DNA of 64,000 nt from Variovorax paradoxus (GCF_902712855.1 NZ_LR743507.1:1040001-1104000), one strand, 5' to 3'; numbered from the stretch's first letter, positions 51,086 to 63,032 are shown. A program made the numbers and translations. Notes: generated by a model from the letters alone, not told the origin.

Positions 51086-52378
51086 ATGAACGCGTTCAAC
51101 GTCAGCGAGCACATGCAGACCCTCGGTCTGCAAGCCAAAGCAGCTGCATTCCTCATGGCCCGAGCGGATGCAGCTACCAAAAACATAGCATTGAAGGCGC
51201 TTGCCAAGCGTCTTCGCGAAGCCGGCCCTGTGCTGGCGGTCGCCAACCAAAAAGACCTGGAGCGCGCCACGGCCGCGGGCCTGTCGGCGCCGATGGTCGA
51301 TCGCCTCAAGCTCACGCCCAAGGTCATCGAGACCGTTGCCCTCGGTTGCGAGCAACTGGCCGGCATGGCCGACGTGATCGGCGAGATCATCGGCATGAAG
51401 CAGCAGCCCAGCGGCATCCGCGTGGGCCAGATGCGCGTGCCGATCGGCGTGTTCGGGATGATCTACGAGAGCCGGCCCAACGTGACCATCGAGGCCGCTA
51501 GCCTGGCCATCAAGAGCGGCAACGCCGCCATCCTGCGCGGCGGTTCGGAAGCCATCGAATCGAACAAGGCGCTGGCGCTGCTGGTGTCCGAGGCACTGGC
51601 CGAGGCCGGCCTGCCGGTCGACGCGGTGCAACTGGTGCAGACCACCGACCGCGAAGCCGTCGGCCAGCTCATCGCCATGCCCGAATTCGTCGATGTGATC
51701 ATTCCGCGCGGCGGCAAGGGCTTGATCGAGCGCATCAGCCGCGACGCCAAGGTGCCCGTCATCAAGCACCTGGACGGCAATTGCCACGTCTACGTGGACG
51801 ACACGGCCGAGTTCGCCATGGCGCTGCGCATCGTCGACAACGCCAAGACGCAGAAGTACAGCCCGTGCAACGCCGCGGAAGGCCTGCTCGTGTCGGCCGC
51901 GGTGGCCGACGATTTCCTGCCTGAGATCGCGGCCATCTTCGCGGCCAAGGGCGTGGAGATGCGCTGCGACCCGGCCGCCGCCGCCATCCTGCGCGCTGAG
52001 GGTGCCGCGAGCCCGCAGGCCAAGGTGGTCGATGCCGTCGAGTCCGACTGGTCCGAGGAATACCTCGCGGCGGTCATCAGCATCAAGGTGGTGGCCGGCG
52101 TGGACGAGGCCATCGCGCACATCAACCGCTATTCGAGCCACCACACCGACGCGATCGTCACGCGCGACCACGTGCATGCGCAGCGTTTCCTGCGCGAGGT
52201 CGATTCGGCCAGCGTGATGGTCAATGCGAGCACGCGCTTCGCGGATGGCTTCGAGTTCGGGCTGGGCGCCGAAATCGGCATCAGCACCGACAAGTTCCAC
52301 GCCCGCGGACCGGTGGGCATCGAAGGACTGACCTCGCTCAAGTACGTCGTGCTCGGGCAGGGCGAAGTCCGCAGCTGA
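51086..52378 (+). CDS. proA: Glutamate-5-semialdehyde dehydrogenase (gamma-glutamyl phosphate reductase)
   Basis: A 430-residue NADPH-dependent enzyme of proline synthesis. Conserved points: VPIGVFGMIYESRPNVTIEAA (about 113-133), the catalytic cysteine in QKYSPCNAAEGLLV (about 256-270), and C-terminal DSASVMVNASTRFADGFEFGLGAEIGIST. ATG at 51086 is chosen because AGGAAA precedes it by ten bases; an ATG three codons upstream is too close. Last gene of the leuS block, usually grouped with holA. Confidence 0.95.
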   Translation: MNAFNVSEHMQTLGLQAKAAAFLMARADAATKNIALKALAKRLREAGPVLAVANQKDLERATAAGLSAPMVDRLKLTPKVIETVALGCEQLAGMADVIGEIIGMKQQPSGIRVGQMRVPIGVFGMIYESRPNVTIEAASLAIKSGNAAILRGGSEAIESNKALALLVSEALAEAGLPVDAVQLVQTTDREAVGQLIAMPEFVDVIIPRGGKGLIERISRDAKVPVIKHLDGNCHVYVDDTAEFAMALRIVDNAKTQKYSPCNAAEGLLVSAAVADDFLPEIAAIFAAKGVEMRCDPAAAAILRAEGAASPQAKVVDAVESDWSEEYLAAVISIKVVAGVDEAIAHINRYSSHHTDAIVTRDHVHAQRFLREVDSASVMVNASTRFADGFEFGLGAEIGISTDKFHARGPVGIEGLTSLKYVVLGQGEVRS

Positions 52379-52444
52379 GGCATTGCCGTGCAAGGCGGAC
52401 CGGTCGAACCAAGTCTGCCGCGCAGGCCCTGCACGGTCTTGTCA

Positions 52445-52473
52445 TTGGGGCGGCCATCCCCAAATCCTACAAT
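52445..52473 (+). promoter_or_regulatory. Candidate sigma70 promoter of gshA
   Basis: TTGGGG (52445-52450), 17 bases, TACAAT (52468-52473), about 35 bases upstream of the gshA start. The -10 is good, the -35 weak. The leader contains CCACCTTTAAGCACAAAACCAACAAGG. Confidence 0.4.
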
Positions 52474-52513
52474 TCCGCTCCACCTTTAAGCACAAAACCA
52501 ACAAGGCCGCCGC

Positions 52514-53851
52514 ATGGTTCCGCATCTCGTCACCGCCCTGACCGGCCCGATCAACGAACTGGAGCAGCGGGTGCTCGACTCGATGCCTGCCATCGAACGC
52601 TGGTTCCGGCTCGAATGGATGGAGCACACGCCGCCTTTCTACAGCGCCGTGGACATCCGCAATGCAGGTTTCAAGCTCGCTCCGGTCGACACCAACCTTT
52701 TTCCCGGTGGCTGGAACAACCTCACCAAGGAAATGCTCCCGCTGGCCGTGCAGGCCGCGCAGGCTGCCATTGAGAAGATCTGTCCGGAGGCGCGCAATCT
52801 GCTCGTCATTCCGGAAAACCACTCGAAGAACACCTTTTATCTCGCCAACGTCGCGCAACTGGTGCGCATCTTCCACATGGCGGGGCTCAATGTGCGCATC
52901 GGGTCGATCGATCCGGCGATCAAGACACCCAAGAAGATCGAGTTGCCGAACGGTGACACCGTCACGCTGGAGCCGGTGGTGCGCACCAAGCGCCGTTTGG
53001 GCCTGAAGAATTTCGATCCCTGCACGATTCTCCTCAACAACGAGCTTTCCGCAGGAACGCCCGGCATCCTCGAGGATCTTCACGAACAGTATCTGCTGCC
53101 GCCCCTGCACGCGGGGTGGTCGGTGCGCCGCAAGAGCAACCACCTGCACAGCTACGAGGAGCTTTCCAAGCGCTTCGGCAAGTTGCTGGGCATCGACCCG
53201 TGGCTCATCAACCCGATCTATGCGCGCGCCGAAGGCGTCGACGTGGCCGGCGGCCGCGGCATCGACGTGCTGACCAGCCACGTGGACGCGGTGCTCACCA
53301 AGGTGCGCCGCAAGTACAAGGAATACGGCATCAACGAGAAGCCATTCGTGGTGGTCAAGGGCGGCCACAGCGGCAGCGGCAGCCCCGGCGTGGTGACGGT
53401 GCGCGACGCCAAGGATGTCGAGTCGCTGATCGGCAAGCCACGCGGCACCGCGCCCGCGCCCGCCGTGCCGGCCACCAAGGCCAGCCAGTCACGCGAACCG
53501 CGCGAGCTGCGCGAGCCCACCGAGCTCATCGTGCAGGAAGGCGTGCTCACCAACGAACGCGTTCACAACGGCATGGCCGAACCGGTCGTCTACATGATGG
53601 ACCGCTACGTGGTCGGCGGCTTCTACCGGGTGCACGCAGAGCGCGCGGCCGACGAGAACCTGAAGCTGCCGGGTGCGAGCTACGTGCCGCTCGCGTTCTC
53701 TGAAAGTGCGCACTTGCCTCAGCCGGGCGCCAAGCCTGGCGCCAGTGCGCCCAACCGCTTCTACATGTATGGCGTGGTCGGCCGGCTCGCGATGGTGGCC
53801 GCCAGCTACGAAATGGAAGCGACCGATCCGGACGCCGAAATCTACGAATGA
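52514..53851 (+). CDS. gshA: Glutamate-cysteine ligase
   Basis: A 445-residue ligase of the proteobacterial type distinct from E. coli GshA; it makes gamma-glutamylcysteine, the first step of glutathione synthesis. Family segments: ERWFRLEWMEHTPPFYSAVDIRNAGFKLAPVDTNLFPGGWNNL, LLVIPENHSKNTFYLANVAQLVR, FVVVKGGHSGSGSPGVVTVRDAKDV and MAEPVVYMMDRYVVGGFYRVH. A low-complexity Ala/Pro/Arg/Glu-rich insert (about 314-340) interrupts the C-terminal half. ATG at 52514. No gshB adjacent; kup follows. Confidence 0.9.
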   Translation: MVPHLVTALTGPINELEQRVLDSMPAIERWFRLEWMEHTPPFYSAVDIRNAGFKLAPVDTNLFPGGWNNLTKEMLPLAVQAAQAAIEKICPEARNLLVIPENHSKNTFYLANVAQLVRIFHMAGLNVRIGSIDPAIKTPKKIELPNGDTVTLEPVVRTKRRLGLKNFDPCTILLNNELSAGTPGILEDLHEQYLLPPLHAGWSVRRKSNHLHSYEELSKRFGKLLGIDPWLINPIYARAEGVDVAGGRGIDVLTSHVDAVLTKVRRKYKEYGINEKPFVVVKGGHSGSGSPGVVTVRDAKDVESLIGKPRGTAPAPAVPATKASQSREPRELREPTELIVQEGVLTNERVHNGMAEPVVYMMDRYVVGGFYRVHAERAADENLKLPGASYVPLAFSESAHLPQPGAKPGASAPNRFYMYGVVGRLAMVAASYEMEATDPDAEIYE

Positions 53852-53983
53852 TTCCGGGGGCCGTCTTGCGGCGACGGCGGGCGGCGGCAAAATAGCGGCC
53901 CCACATCAACGGAAACAAAAGGGCGGGAGGGGTGATGCGAGCGCACGCTGGTGTACTAAAGTTCGCATCCATCGCACCCCGGC

Positions 53984-55900
53984 GTGTCTGACGCGCCGAT
54001 ACCAGCAGCCTGTCCTTTTCCCATCGACTTCGTGTCAGCCCCCAAATCTCTCTCAGCCGGCCTGATCGTCGGCGCCATCGGCGTCGTCTATGGCGACATC
54101 GGCACCAGCGTGCTGTACGCCGTCAAGGAAGTGTTCGGCCACGGCCATGTGCCTTTCACCGTCGAGAACGTCTACGGCATCCTGTCGATGTTCTTCTGGA
54201 CGCTCACCGTCATCGTCTCCATCAAGTACGTGGTGCTGGTGCTGCGCGCCGACAACGAAGGCGAGGGCGGCCTCGTGGCCATGCTCGCGCTGGCGTCGCG
54301 CGCGGTGGCCGACAAGCCCAGGCTGCGCCACCTGCTGCTGGTGGTGGGCATCTTCGGCACCTCGCTCTTCTACGGTGACGGCGTCATCACCCCCGCAATC
54401 TCCGTGCTCTCGGCGGTCGAGGGCCTGGAAGTGGTGTCGCCGCACTTCACGCACTACGTCATTCCTCTCACGCTGGTGGTGCTGTTCTGCCTGTTCGTGG
54501 TGCAGAAGCGCGGCACGGCGGGCATCGGCAAGTTCTTCGGCCCCGTCACGCTCGCGTGGTTCATGGCGATCGCGGTACTCGGCGTGTCGCAGATCGTGCA
54601 CCACCCCGAGATCCTGAAGGCGCTGAATCCGTTCTATGCGCTGAAGTTCATGTGGGACAACCCGGGCACCAGCTTCATCCTGCTGGGCGCCACCGTGCTG
54701 TGCGTGACAGGCGCCGAGGCGCTGTATGCCGACCTGGGGCACTTCGGCAAGCGCCCGATCCGGCTCGCTTGGTTCTCTGTCGTCATGCCGGCGCTCACGC
54801 TCAACTACTTCGGCCAGGGCGCACTGCTGCTGGAGAACCCCGAGGCAGTGAAGAACCCGTTCTTCATGATGGCCCCCGAGTGGGCGCTCGTTCCGCTGGT
54901 GCTGCTGGCCACCGCAGCCACGGTGATCGCGTCGCAGGCCCTCATCACCGGCGCCTTCAGCGTCACGCGCCAGGTGATCCAGCTGGGCTACCTGCCGCGC
55001 CTGAACATCGAGCACACCAGCGTGCGCACGGCCGGGCAGATCTACATCCCGCTGGTCAACTGGGGCCTGTTCGTGGCCATCGTGCTGGCGGTGGTGATGT
55101 TCCGCTCGTCGAGCAGCCTTGCCGCGGCCTACGGCATCGCGGTGACCACGGACATGCTGATCACCACGATCCTGACCTTCTTCGTGATCCGCTACGCATG
55201 GAAGCTGCCGCTGGCGCTGTGCATCGTGTCGACTGCGGCCTTCTTCATCGTCGACTTCCTGTTCTTCGCGTCCAACCTGCTCAAGCTGTTCGAAGGCGGC
55301 TGGTTCCCGCTGCTGATCGGCGGCTTCGTGTTCACGCTGATGATCACCTGGAAGGAAGGCCGTCGCCTGATGGGAGAGGCGCAGCATGCCGACGCGATTG
55401 ACCTGAAGTCGTTCCTCGATTCGGTGTTCGTGAGCCCGCCGGTGCGCGTGGAGGGCACCGCCGTGTTCCTCACCGCCGAGCCGGGCACCGTGCCCAATGC
55501 GCTGCTGCACAACCTCAAGCACAACAAGGTGCTGCACGAGCAGAACATGTTCGTCACCGTGCGCAACCACGAGGTGCCGTGGATCCCGATGGACAAGCGC
55601 ATCGAGATCGAGCCGCTCGGCAACCACTGTTGGCAGATCATCGTCCACTACGGTTTCAAGAACGACGTCGAACTGCCGCGCGCGCTCGAGAACGCACGCA
55701 TGCGCGGCTGCCAGCTGGAGCCCATGACCACCAGCTACTTCCTGTCGCGCGACGTCGTCATTCCCACGCTCGGCAGCGGCATGGCGCCGTGGCGAGAGAA
55801 GCTGTTCGCGCAGATGCACCACAACGCGAGCGGCGCAGCGGCCTTCCTCGGCCTGCCGAACAACGCGGTGGTGGAGCTGGGGTCGAAGATCGAGATCTGA
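53984..55900 (+). CDS. kup: Potassium transporter Kup
   Basis: A 638-residue KUP/HAK/KT-type proton-coupled K+ importer. The signature LIVGAIGVVYGDIGTSVLYAVKEVF is at about 27-51, followed by about 12 membrane spans (to about 455) and a C-terminal cytoplasmic domain (VRVEGTAVFLTAEPGTVPNALLHNLKHNKVLHEQ). The GTG at 53984 has no strong ribosome site; a GTG at 54032 (VSAPKSLSAG) would give 622 residues, the same as E. coli Kup, and is a good alternative. Converges with the GntR gene at a strong palindrome. Confidence 0.93.
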   Translation: MSDAPIPAACPFPIDFVSAPKSLSAGLIVGAIGVVYGDIGTSVLYAVKEVFGHGHVPFTVENVYGILSMFFWTLTVIVSIKYVVLVLRADNEGEGGLVAMLALASRAVADKPRLRHLLLVVGIFGTSLFYGDGVITPAISVLSAVEGLEVVSPHFTHYVIPLTLVVLFCLFVVQKRGTAGIGKFFGPVTLAWFMAIAVLGVSQIVHHPEILKALNPFYALKFMWDNPGTSFILLGATVLCVTGAEALYADLGHFGKRPIRLAWFSVVMPALTLNYFGQGALLLENPEAVKNPFFMMAPEWALVPLVLLATAATVIASQALITGAFSVTRQVIQLGYLPRLNIEHTSVRTAGQIYIPLVNWGLFVAIVLAVVMFRSSSSLAAAYGIAVTTDMLITTILTFFVIRYAWKLPLALCIVSTAAFFIVDFLFFASNLLKLFEGGWFPLLIGGFVFTLMITWKEGRRLMGEAQHADAIDLKSFLDSVFVSPPVRVEGTAVFLTAEPGTVPNALLHNLKHNKVLHEQNMFVTVRNHEVPWIPMDKRIEIEPLGNHCWQIIVHYGFKNDVELPRALENARMRGCQLEPMTTSYFLSRDVVIPTLGSGMAPWREKLFAQMHHNASGAAAFLGLPNNAVVELGSKIEI

Positions 55901-55921
55901 CGGGGCCGCTGGGGGCCCTGG

Positions 55922-55937
55922 GCCCTGGGCCCAGGGC
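55922..55937. terminator. Palindromic hairpin between convergent kup and gntR-type genes
   Basis: A 16-base perfect palindrome GCCCTGGGCCCAGGGC fills the gap between the kup stop (55900) and the opposing stop (55938). It sits in a larger CCCTGGGCCCTGGGCCC-rich stretch. It could end transcription from both sides, although no U-tract is seen. Confidence 0.4.
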
Positions 55938-56690
55938 TCAGCCCAGCCCCAGCATCTGGCCCAGGCTGCGCTGCGACGCAGGCCGGTCCAGCGCAATGTT
56001 CCGCTCGAGCACCAGCAGGTGCTCTTCCATCGCGCGCACCGCGGTGTCCTCGTCCCCGCGTGCGATCGCATCGACCACCGCCGCGTGCTCCTCGTGCTCG
56101 CACGACGCATTGCCGGGCGGCTCGTACAGCGCCACGATCAGCGAGCAGCGCGACATGAGTTCGCTCAGGTAGCGCTCCAGAATGGGATTGCGCGCCAGCC
56201 GCGCCACCCGCAGGTGGAACGAGCTCGCGAGCCGTGCCCAGTCGGGCTGCGTGTAGCGGTGCATGGCCGCATGCTCTTCCTTCAGGTGCCGGCGCAGTTC
56301 GGCCACTTCGGCCTTCGTGGCGTTGCGCACCGCCATGCGCACCAATGCGGCCTCGAGCGCACGGCGCGCCTCGAAGATTTGCCGGGTCTCATCCGGCGAG
56401 GGCATCGCGACGATGGCGCCGCGGTTGGGCCGGAGTTCGACGATGTGGTCGTGCGCCAGGCGCTGCAGCACCTTGCGCACCAGTGCGCGGCTCACGCCGA
56501 ACAGCTCGCACAGCGAGGCTTCGGGCAGCTTGGTGCCCGGCGCCAGGCGCTGCCCGGTCACGCCCTCGAAGACCGATCGGTAAATGCGTTCCTCGATGTC
56601 GCCATCCTCGGCTGCCGGTGCGGCGGCTTCGGCTGGGGGCGATGGCTTGCGCCGGGCGGCTGGCTTGGGCGGCGAGGGAGAACGGGCCAT
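55938..56690 (-). CDS. GntR-family transcriptional regulator (FCD/FadR type)
   Basis: A 250-residue regulator. Proline/alanine-rich N-terminus, winged helix at about 32-95 (ERIYRSVFEGVTGQRLAPGTKLPEASLCELFGVSRALVRKVLQRL), then a helical FCD ligand domain (about 105-235) with the metal-binding residues in the FEARRALEAALVRMA and FHLRVARLARNPILERYLSELM helices and HEEHAAVVDAIARGDEDTA. FCD proteins usually repress a neighbouring catabolic or transport operon. A TTGTCGACAA-type operator upstream of the ABC transporter fits. The ATG at 56690 is preferred to a TTG 11 codons upstream. Confidence 0.88.
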   Translation of the reverse strand: MARSPSPPKPAARRKPSPPAEAAAPAAEDGDIEERIYRSVFEGVTGQRLAPGTKLPEASLCELFGVSRALVRKVLQRLAHDHIVELRPNRGAIVAMPSPDETRQIFEARRALEAALVRMAVRNATKAEVAELRRHLKEEHAAMHRYTQPDWARLASSFHLRVARLARNPILERYLSELMSRCSLIVALYEPPGNASCEHEEHAAVVDAIARGDEDTAVRAMEEHLLVLERNIALDRPASQRSLGQMLGLG

Positions 56691-56762
56691 GGAGTGAACG
56701 GCGGACGGCGCGGTGTGGGGCAACGCGGCCGATTATCGAACGGGCCCGCCGAACCCGTGATC

Positions 56763-57686
56763 TCAGCCGAATTCTGCCGGCCGCTGCGTTGCGAGCTTCG
56801 TCATGTGCGAGGCGACGGCGCCGGGCGTGGTGAACCAGATGTCGCCGCGGTCGCGCGCATGCGCCAGGTGGGCCAGTGCGGTGCGCAGGTGCCGCAGGCG
56901 GTAGGGCTGGCCCACGATGTACGGGTGCAGCGCAAGGCCCATCACCAGCGGCTGTGCGCGCGACTGCCCGAGCATCTCCTCGAAGTTGTCGATCACCATC
57001 GCGCTGAAGTCCTTCGCGTCCATCATGCGGCCGACGATCATCGGGATGTCGTTGAGTTCCTGCGGATACGGCACCGACCACAGCGCACCGCCGCCACGCG
57101 TGCGCATGCGAACCGGCTGGTCGTCGTGGCACCAGTTGAGCGTGTAGCCGTAGCCTGTCTCGGCCAGCAGGTCGGGCGTGACCGCGCTCTCCGAGATCCA
57201 CGGCGACAGCCACCCCGCGGGCGCCTGCCCGCTTTCGCGCGCCATGCGCTCGCGGCAGCGCAGCAGCAACGCGCGCTCGTGTTCCTCGTCGAGCACGCCC
57301 TGGCGCTCGGCGTTGCTGTGGCCGTGGCCGATCAGTTCGTCGCCGCGCGCCACCAATGCCTGCACCAGCTCGGGGCAGTGGTCGTACAGCGCGGTGTTGA
57401 TGAGCGCACCGGTCGGCAGCGCGAGCGCGTCGAAGAGTTCGAGGCAGCGCCAGGCACCTACGCGGTTGCCGTACTCGCGCCAGCCGTGGTTCAGCACGTC
57501 GGGCTGCGGCGAGGCCGGGCCGATGCACGCGCCCAGCCCGTCGCCGAACGCGAAGTGCTCCACGTTGAAGCCCAGGTACACCGCCAGCCTCGCGCCGTTG
57601 GGCCACACGTAGTCGGGCCGCCGCGTGATGGGGCGGTAGTCGAAGCGGTCGTGCGAAGGGAGCCGGTCGGGCCAGCGCGTTGTCAT
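56763..57686 (-). CDS. Polysaccharide deacetylase-like protein (PuuE/allantoinase type)
   Basis: A 307-residue NodB-homology protein. It has the purine-catabolism-like pattern FNVEHFAFGDGLG (about 41), NTALYDHCPELVQALVARGDELIGHGHSNAE (metal-binding HGHSN), WLSPWISES and GYGYTLNWCHDDQPV. In relatives such as PuuE this fold hydrolyses cyclic amides rather than polysaccharides. Upstream on the same strand is an NTF2-like protein gene 10 bases away. ATG at 57686 starts MTTRWPDRLPSHDRFDY. Confidence 0.82.
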   Translation of the reverse strand: MTTRWPDRLPSHDRFDYRPITRRPDYVWPNGARLAVYLGFNVEHFAFGDGLGACIGPASPQPDVLNHGWREYGNRVGAWRCLELFDALALPTGALINTALYDHCPELVQALVARGDELIGHGHSNAERQGVLDEEHERALLLRCRERMARESGQAPAGWLSPWISESAVTPDLLAETGYGYTLNWCHDDQPVRMRTRGGGALWSVPYPQELNDIPMIVGRMMDAKDFSAMVIDNFEEMLGQSRAQPLVMGLALHPYIVGQPYRLRHLRTALAHLAHARDRGDIWFTTPGAVASHMTKLATQRPAEFG

Positions 57687-57696
57687 GCCCGCAGCC

Positions 57697-58125
57697 TCAC
57701 AGCACGGCGAGACCGGCGCGCACCAGCAGCCATTCCGCGCTGTCGTTCCACACGTCCATCTGCACGATGAGCCCGTGGCGAACCACGTAGCGGTCGACAT
57801 AGCGGTTGCCTTCGAACGCGGTGCCGTCGGGCCATGCGCCATACAGCGTGCCGAGGCTGTAGACCACGGTGTCCTCGGGCGTGCCGCCGGCCACCGTTTC
57901 GGTGCGCTCGATCTTCTTCTTGACCCATGCATAGCGCTTCGCATTGAAGGCCGAGGTGTCGCCCGGCGCGCTCATCGGGCGGTTGCCGGTGAAGCGGATG
58001 CGGATGTCGGGCGCGGTGAAGCGCGAGGCCGACTGCGGGTCGGGAATCATCACGAGGCGAAGGAATTCGTCGACCACCGCGGCGGGGTCGAGCGTGTGGG
58101 GTGCTGGTGCGGCGGGTGTGGTCAT
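57697..58125 (-). CDS. NTF2-like (SnoaL-type) small protein
   Basis: A 142-residue alpha+beta barrel protein. Core: PAAVVDEFLRLVMIPDPQSASRFTAPDIRIRFTGNRPM, then FEGNRYVDRYVVRHGLIVQMDVWNDSAEWLL. NTF2-like proteins include ketosteroid isomerases, dehydratases and ligand-binding folds; no function is fixed. ATG at 58125 follows GGAGA. It and the deacetylase form one leftward unit divergent from the ABC transporter, sharing the operator-like palindrome. Confidence 0.8.
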   Translation of the reverse strand: MTTPAAPAPHTLDPAAVVDEFLRLVMIPDPQSASRFTAPDIRIRFTGNRPMSAPGDTSAFNAKRYAWVKKKIERTETVAGGTPEDTVVYSLGTLYGAWPDGTAFEGNRYVDRYVVRHGLIVQMDVWNDSAEWLLVRAGLAVL

Positions 58126-58222
58126 GCGGTTCTCCAGTCGTTGTGAGCCATGGCGGTGCACGGCGGTATGTCGTGGCGGAATCGTGCAATTCCTGTGCCC
58201 GATCGTCGACACGCTCGAATAT

Positions 58223-58238
58223 AAATTGTCGACAATTT
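58223..58238. promoter_or_regulatory. Palindromic operator AAATTGTCGACAATTT
   Basis: A perfect 16-base palindrome in the divergent gap between the NTF2-like gene and the ABC substrate-binding gene. Its core TTGT-CG-ACAA matches the pattern of FCD-type GntR operators (TTGTnnACAA). A further half-site AATTGTCAAC lies at 58247-58256. A TATAAA-like -10 overlaps its left edge, so binding would repress. Confidence 0.72.
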
Positions 58239-58369
58239 GAATGATGAATTGTCAACTTGGCATGCCGCTTGCATCCGGGCTGGCCAGTCGCTTCGGCGCA
58301 TTTCGATGCACCTTGTTGGGTGCCTCATCCCTGTCCATCCCCTGCTTCTCTTCGACCCAGGAGTCCGCC

Positions 58370-59572
58370 ATGTCCCGTTCGCCTCGCTTCAACCGCCGCA
58401 CGTTGTGCCTTGCAGCCGTTGCCGTTGCCGCTGCCTGCCTTTCCCACGGTGCGGCCTTCGCCGCCGAGCCGATCAGGGTCGGCCTGGTCACGGCGCTGTC
58501 GGGCCAGTCGGCACTGGCCGGCGAAGCCATCACGCGCGGCCTTACCGTGGCCATCGACGAGATCAACGCCAAGGGCGGCCTGCTGGGCGGGCGCAAGCTC
58601 GAGCTGGTGCGCCGCGACGACGAGGCCAACCCCGCCAAGGGCGTGGTGGCCGCGCGCGAACTGATCTTCAAGGAGAAGGTGGCGGTGCTCTTCGGCGGGC
58701 TCGACACGCCGGTGTCGATGGCCATCGTGCCCATCGCCAACCAGGAGAAGACCCCTTTCATGGGCCCCTGGGCGGCGGGCACGCCGATCACGAAGAACGG
58801 CGCCAATCCCAACTATGCCTTCCGCGTGTCGGCGGTCGACGAGATCGTCAACGTGGGCATGCTCGACTACGCCCAGAAGACCTTCAAGGCCAGCAGGTTC
58901 GGCATGATCCTGGTGAACAACCCGTGGGGCGAATCGAACGAGAAGGGCCTGCATGCGGCGCTCGCCGCCAAGGGCCTGAAGGCCGTGGGCGTGGAGAAGT
59001 TCGACGGCAACGACGTCGACGTGGTGCCGCAGCTCACGCGCCTGAAGGCCGCTGGCGCCGACACGCTCTTCATGGTCGGCAACGTCGGTCCTTCGGCGCA
59101 GGTGGTGAAGTCGCTCGACCGCATGGGCTGGCAGGTGCCCATCGTGTCCCACTGGGGGCCCGCGGGCGGCCGATTCACCGAGCTGGCCGGCCCCAACGGC
59201 AAGAACGTGCACTTCGTGCAGACCTACAGCTTCTTCGGCAAGCAGTCGCCGGTGGGCGAGAAGGTGATCGCCGCGCTCAAGGCCAGGTATCCGGCCATCA
59301 AGGGCCCGGACGACATCACGCCCGCGGTGGGCGTGGCCAACGCCTACGACGGCATGCAGCTGGCCGCGCTGGCCATTGCCGCGGCCGGCTCGACCGACGG
59401 CGATGCGGTGCGCCAGGGGTTCTACAAGATCGGCAGGTACGAAGGCCTCATCAAGACCTACGACAAGCCTTTCTCGCCCGCGGTGCACGACGCCGTCACC
59501 GCCGGCGACTACGTGTGGGCGCAGTTCATCGACAACCGCATCCTGCCCGTGGGCCTGGTCGCGTCGAAGTAA
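58370..59572 (+). CDS. Branched-chain amino acid-type ABC transporter substrate-binding protein (LivJ family)
   Basis: A 400-residue periplasmic type I binding protein. The signal peptide (RRTLCLAAVAVAAACLSHGAAFAAE) ends after AFA. Mature segments PIRVGLVTALSGQSALAGEAITRGLTVAIDEINAKGGLLGGRKLELV and PAVGVANAYDGMQLAALAIAAAGS are typical. Ligand not decided; many such proteins bind aromatic or dicarboxylic acids rather than branched-chain amino acids. Start follows AGGAG. First gene of the operon with the LivH permease and the LivMGF fusion; controlled by the palindrome upstream. Confidence 0.9.
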   Translation: MSRSPRFNRRTLCLAAVAVAAACLSHGAAFAAEPIRVGLVTALSGQSALAGEAITRGLTVAIDEINAKGGLLGGRKLELVRRDDEANPAKGVVAARELIFKEKVAVLFGGLDTPVSMAIVPIANQEKTPFMGPWAAGTPITKNGANPNYAFRVSAVDEIVNVGMLDYAQKTFKASRFGMILVNNPWGESNEKGLHAALAAKGLKAVGVEKFDGNDVDVVPQLTRLKAAGADTLFMVGNVGPSAQVVKSLDRMGWQVPIVSHWGPAGGRFTELAGPNGKNVHFVQTYSFFGKQSPVGEKVIAALKARYPAIKGPDDITPAVGVANAYDGMQLAALAIAAAGSTDGDAVRQGFYKIGRYEGLIKTYDKPFSPAVHDAVTAGDYVWAQFIDNRILPVGLVASK

Positions 59573-59606
59573 GCACGACAGGGACGAAAGAAAAGGACCG
59601 CGCGCA

Positions 59607-60478
59607 ATGCTGCTTTCCGCATGGATCAGCGGGTTGGGGCTGGGGAGCATGTACGGGCTGATCGCCCTGGGCTTCTACGTCACCTTCGCCGTTTCGGGCA
59701 CTGTCAACTTCGCGCAGGGCAGCGCGATGATGTTGGGCGCGGTCTTCACGTTCTGGTTCGCGCAGACGCTGGGCTGGCCGATGCCGCTGGCCATCGTGCT
59801 CGCGCTGGCGCTGTGCGGCGTGTACGGGCTGGCGGTCGAGTTCGCGGCGGTGCGGCCCTTTGCGAGCCGCGGGTCCGAGAGCTGGCTGATGGCCACCGTG
59901 GCGCTGGGCATCGTGGTCGACAACCTCGTGATGTTCACCTTCGGCAAGGAACCGCGCAGCCTGCCGTCACCGCTGGCGCTCACGCCGCTGCAGGTCGGCG
60001 ACGTGAGGCTGGGCGTGTACCCGCTGCAGTTGCTGATCCCCCTGGCCGGCCTCGCGCTGGCCGCGGCGCTGCATGTGGTGGCGCGGCGCACGCGCTGGGG
60101 CGTGGGCATGCTGGCCGTGGTGCAGAACCCGGCGGCTGCGCGGCTCATGGGCATCCCGATCCGGCGCGCGGTGGCCGCGGCCTTTGCGCTGTCGGCGGTG
60201 TTCGCGGGCGTGGCGGGCGTGCTGATCGCGCCGCTGTTCAACGTGCAGGCCGACATGGGCACGCTCTTCGGCCTGAAGGCCTTCGCGGTCGCGATCCTCG
60301 GCGGCATCACCAGCGCCTGGGGCGTAATGGGCGCGGGGCTGCTCTTCGGCCTGGCCGAGGCGCTCGTCACCGCCACGCTGGGTTCGGGCTACACGCAGAT
60401 CCTGACTTTCGGCCTGGTGATCGTGGTGCTCGCGCTGCGGCCGCAGGGGCTCTTCGGCCGCGCGGCGGTGAAGAAGGT

Positions 60479-60482
<4 letters not shown>
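59607..60482 (+). CDS. Branched-chain amino acid-type ABC transporter permease (LivH family)
   Basis: A 291-residue inner-membrane permease with eight hydrophobic segments. Hallmarks are GLGLGSMYGLIALGFYVTFAVSGTVNFAQGS at the N-terminus and the ATPase-coupling region VVQNPAAARLMGIPIRRAVAAAFALSAVFAGVAG near residue 170. It follows the binding-protein gene by 34 bases. Its stop overlaps the start of the LivMGF fusion (ATGA), so the two are translationally coupled. Confidence 0.93.
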
Positions 60483-62980
<2,498 letters not shown>

Positions 62981-63032
62981 ACCTTCGAGGCGGCTGGATG
63001 CGGCCGTGCCGGCCTCCCGGCACAATCGCGCG

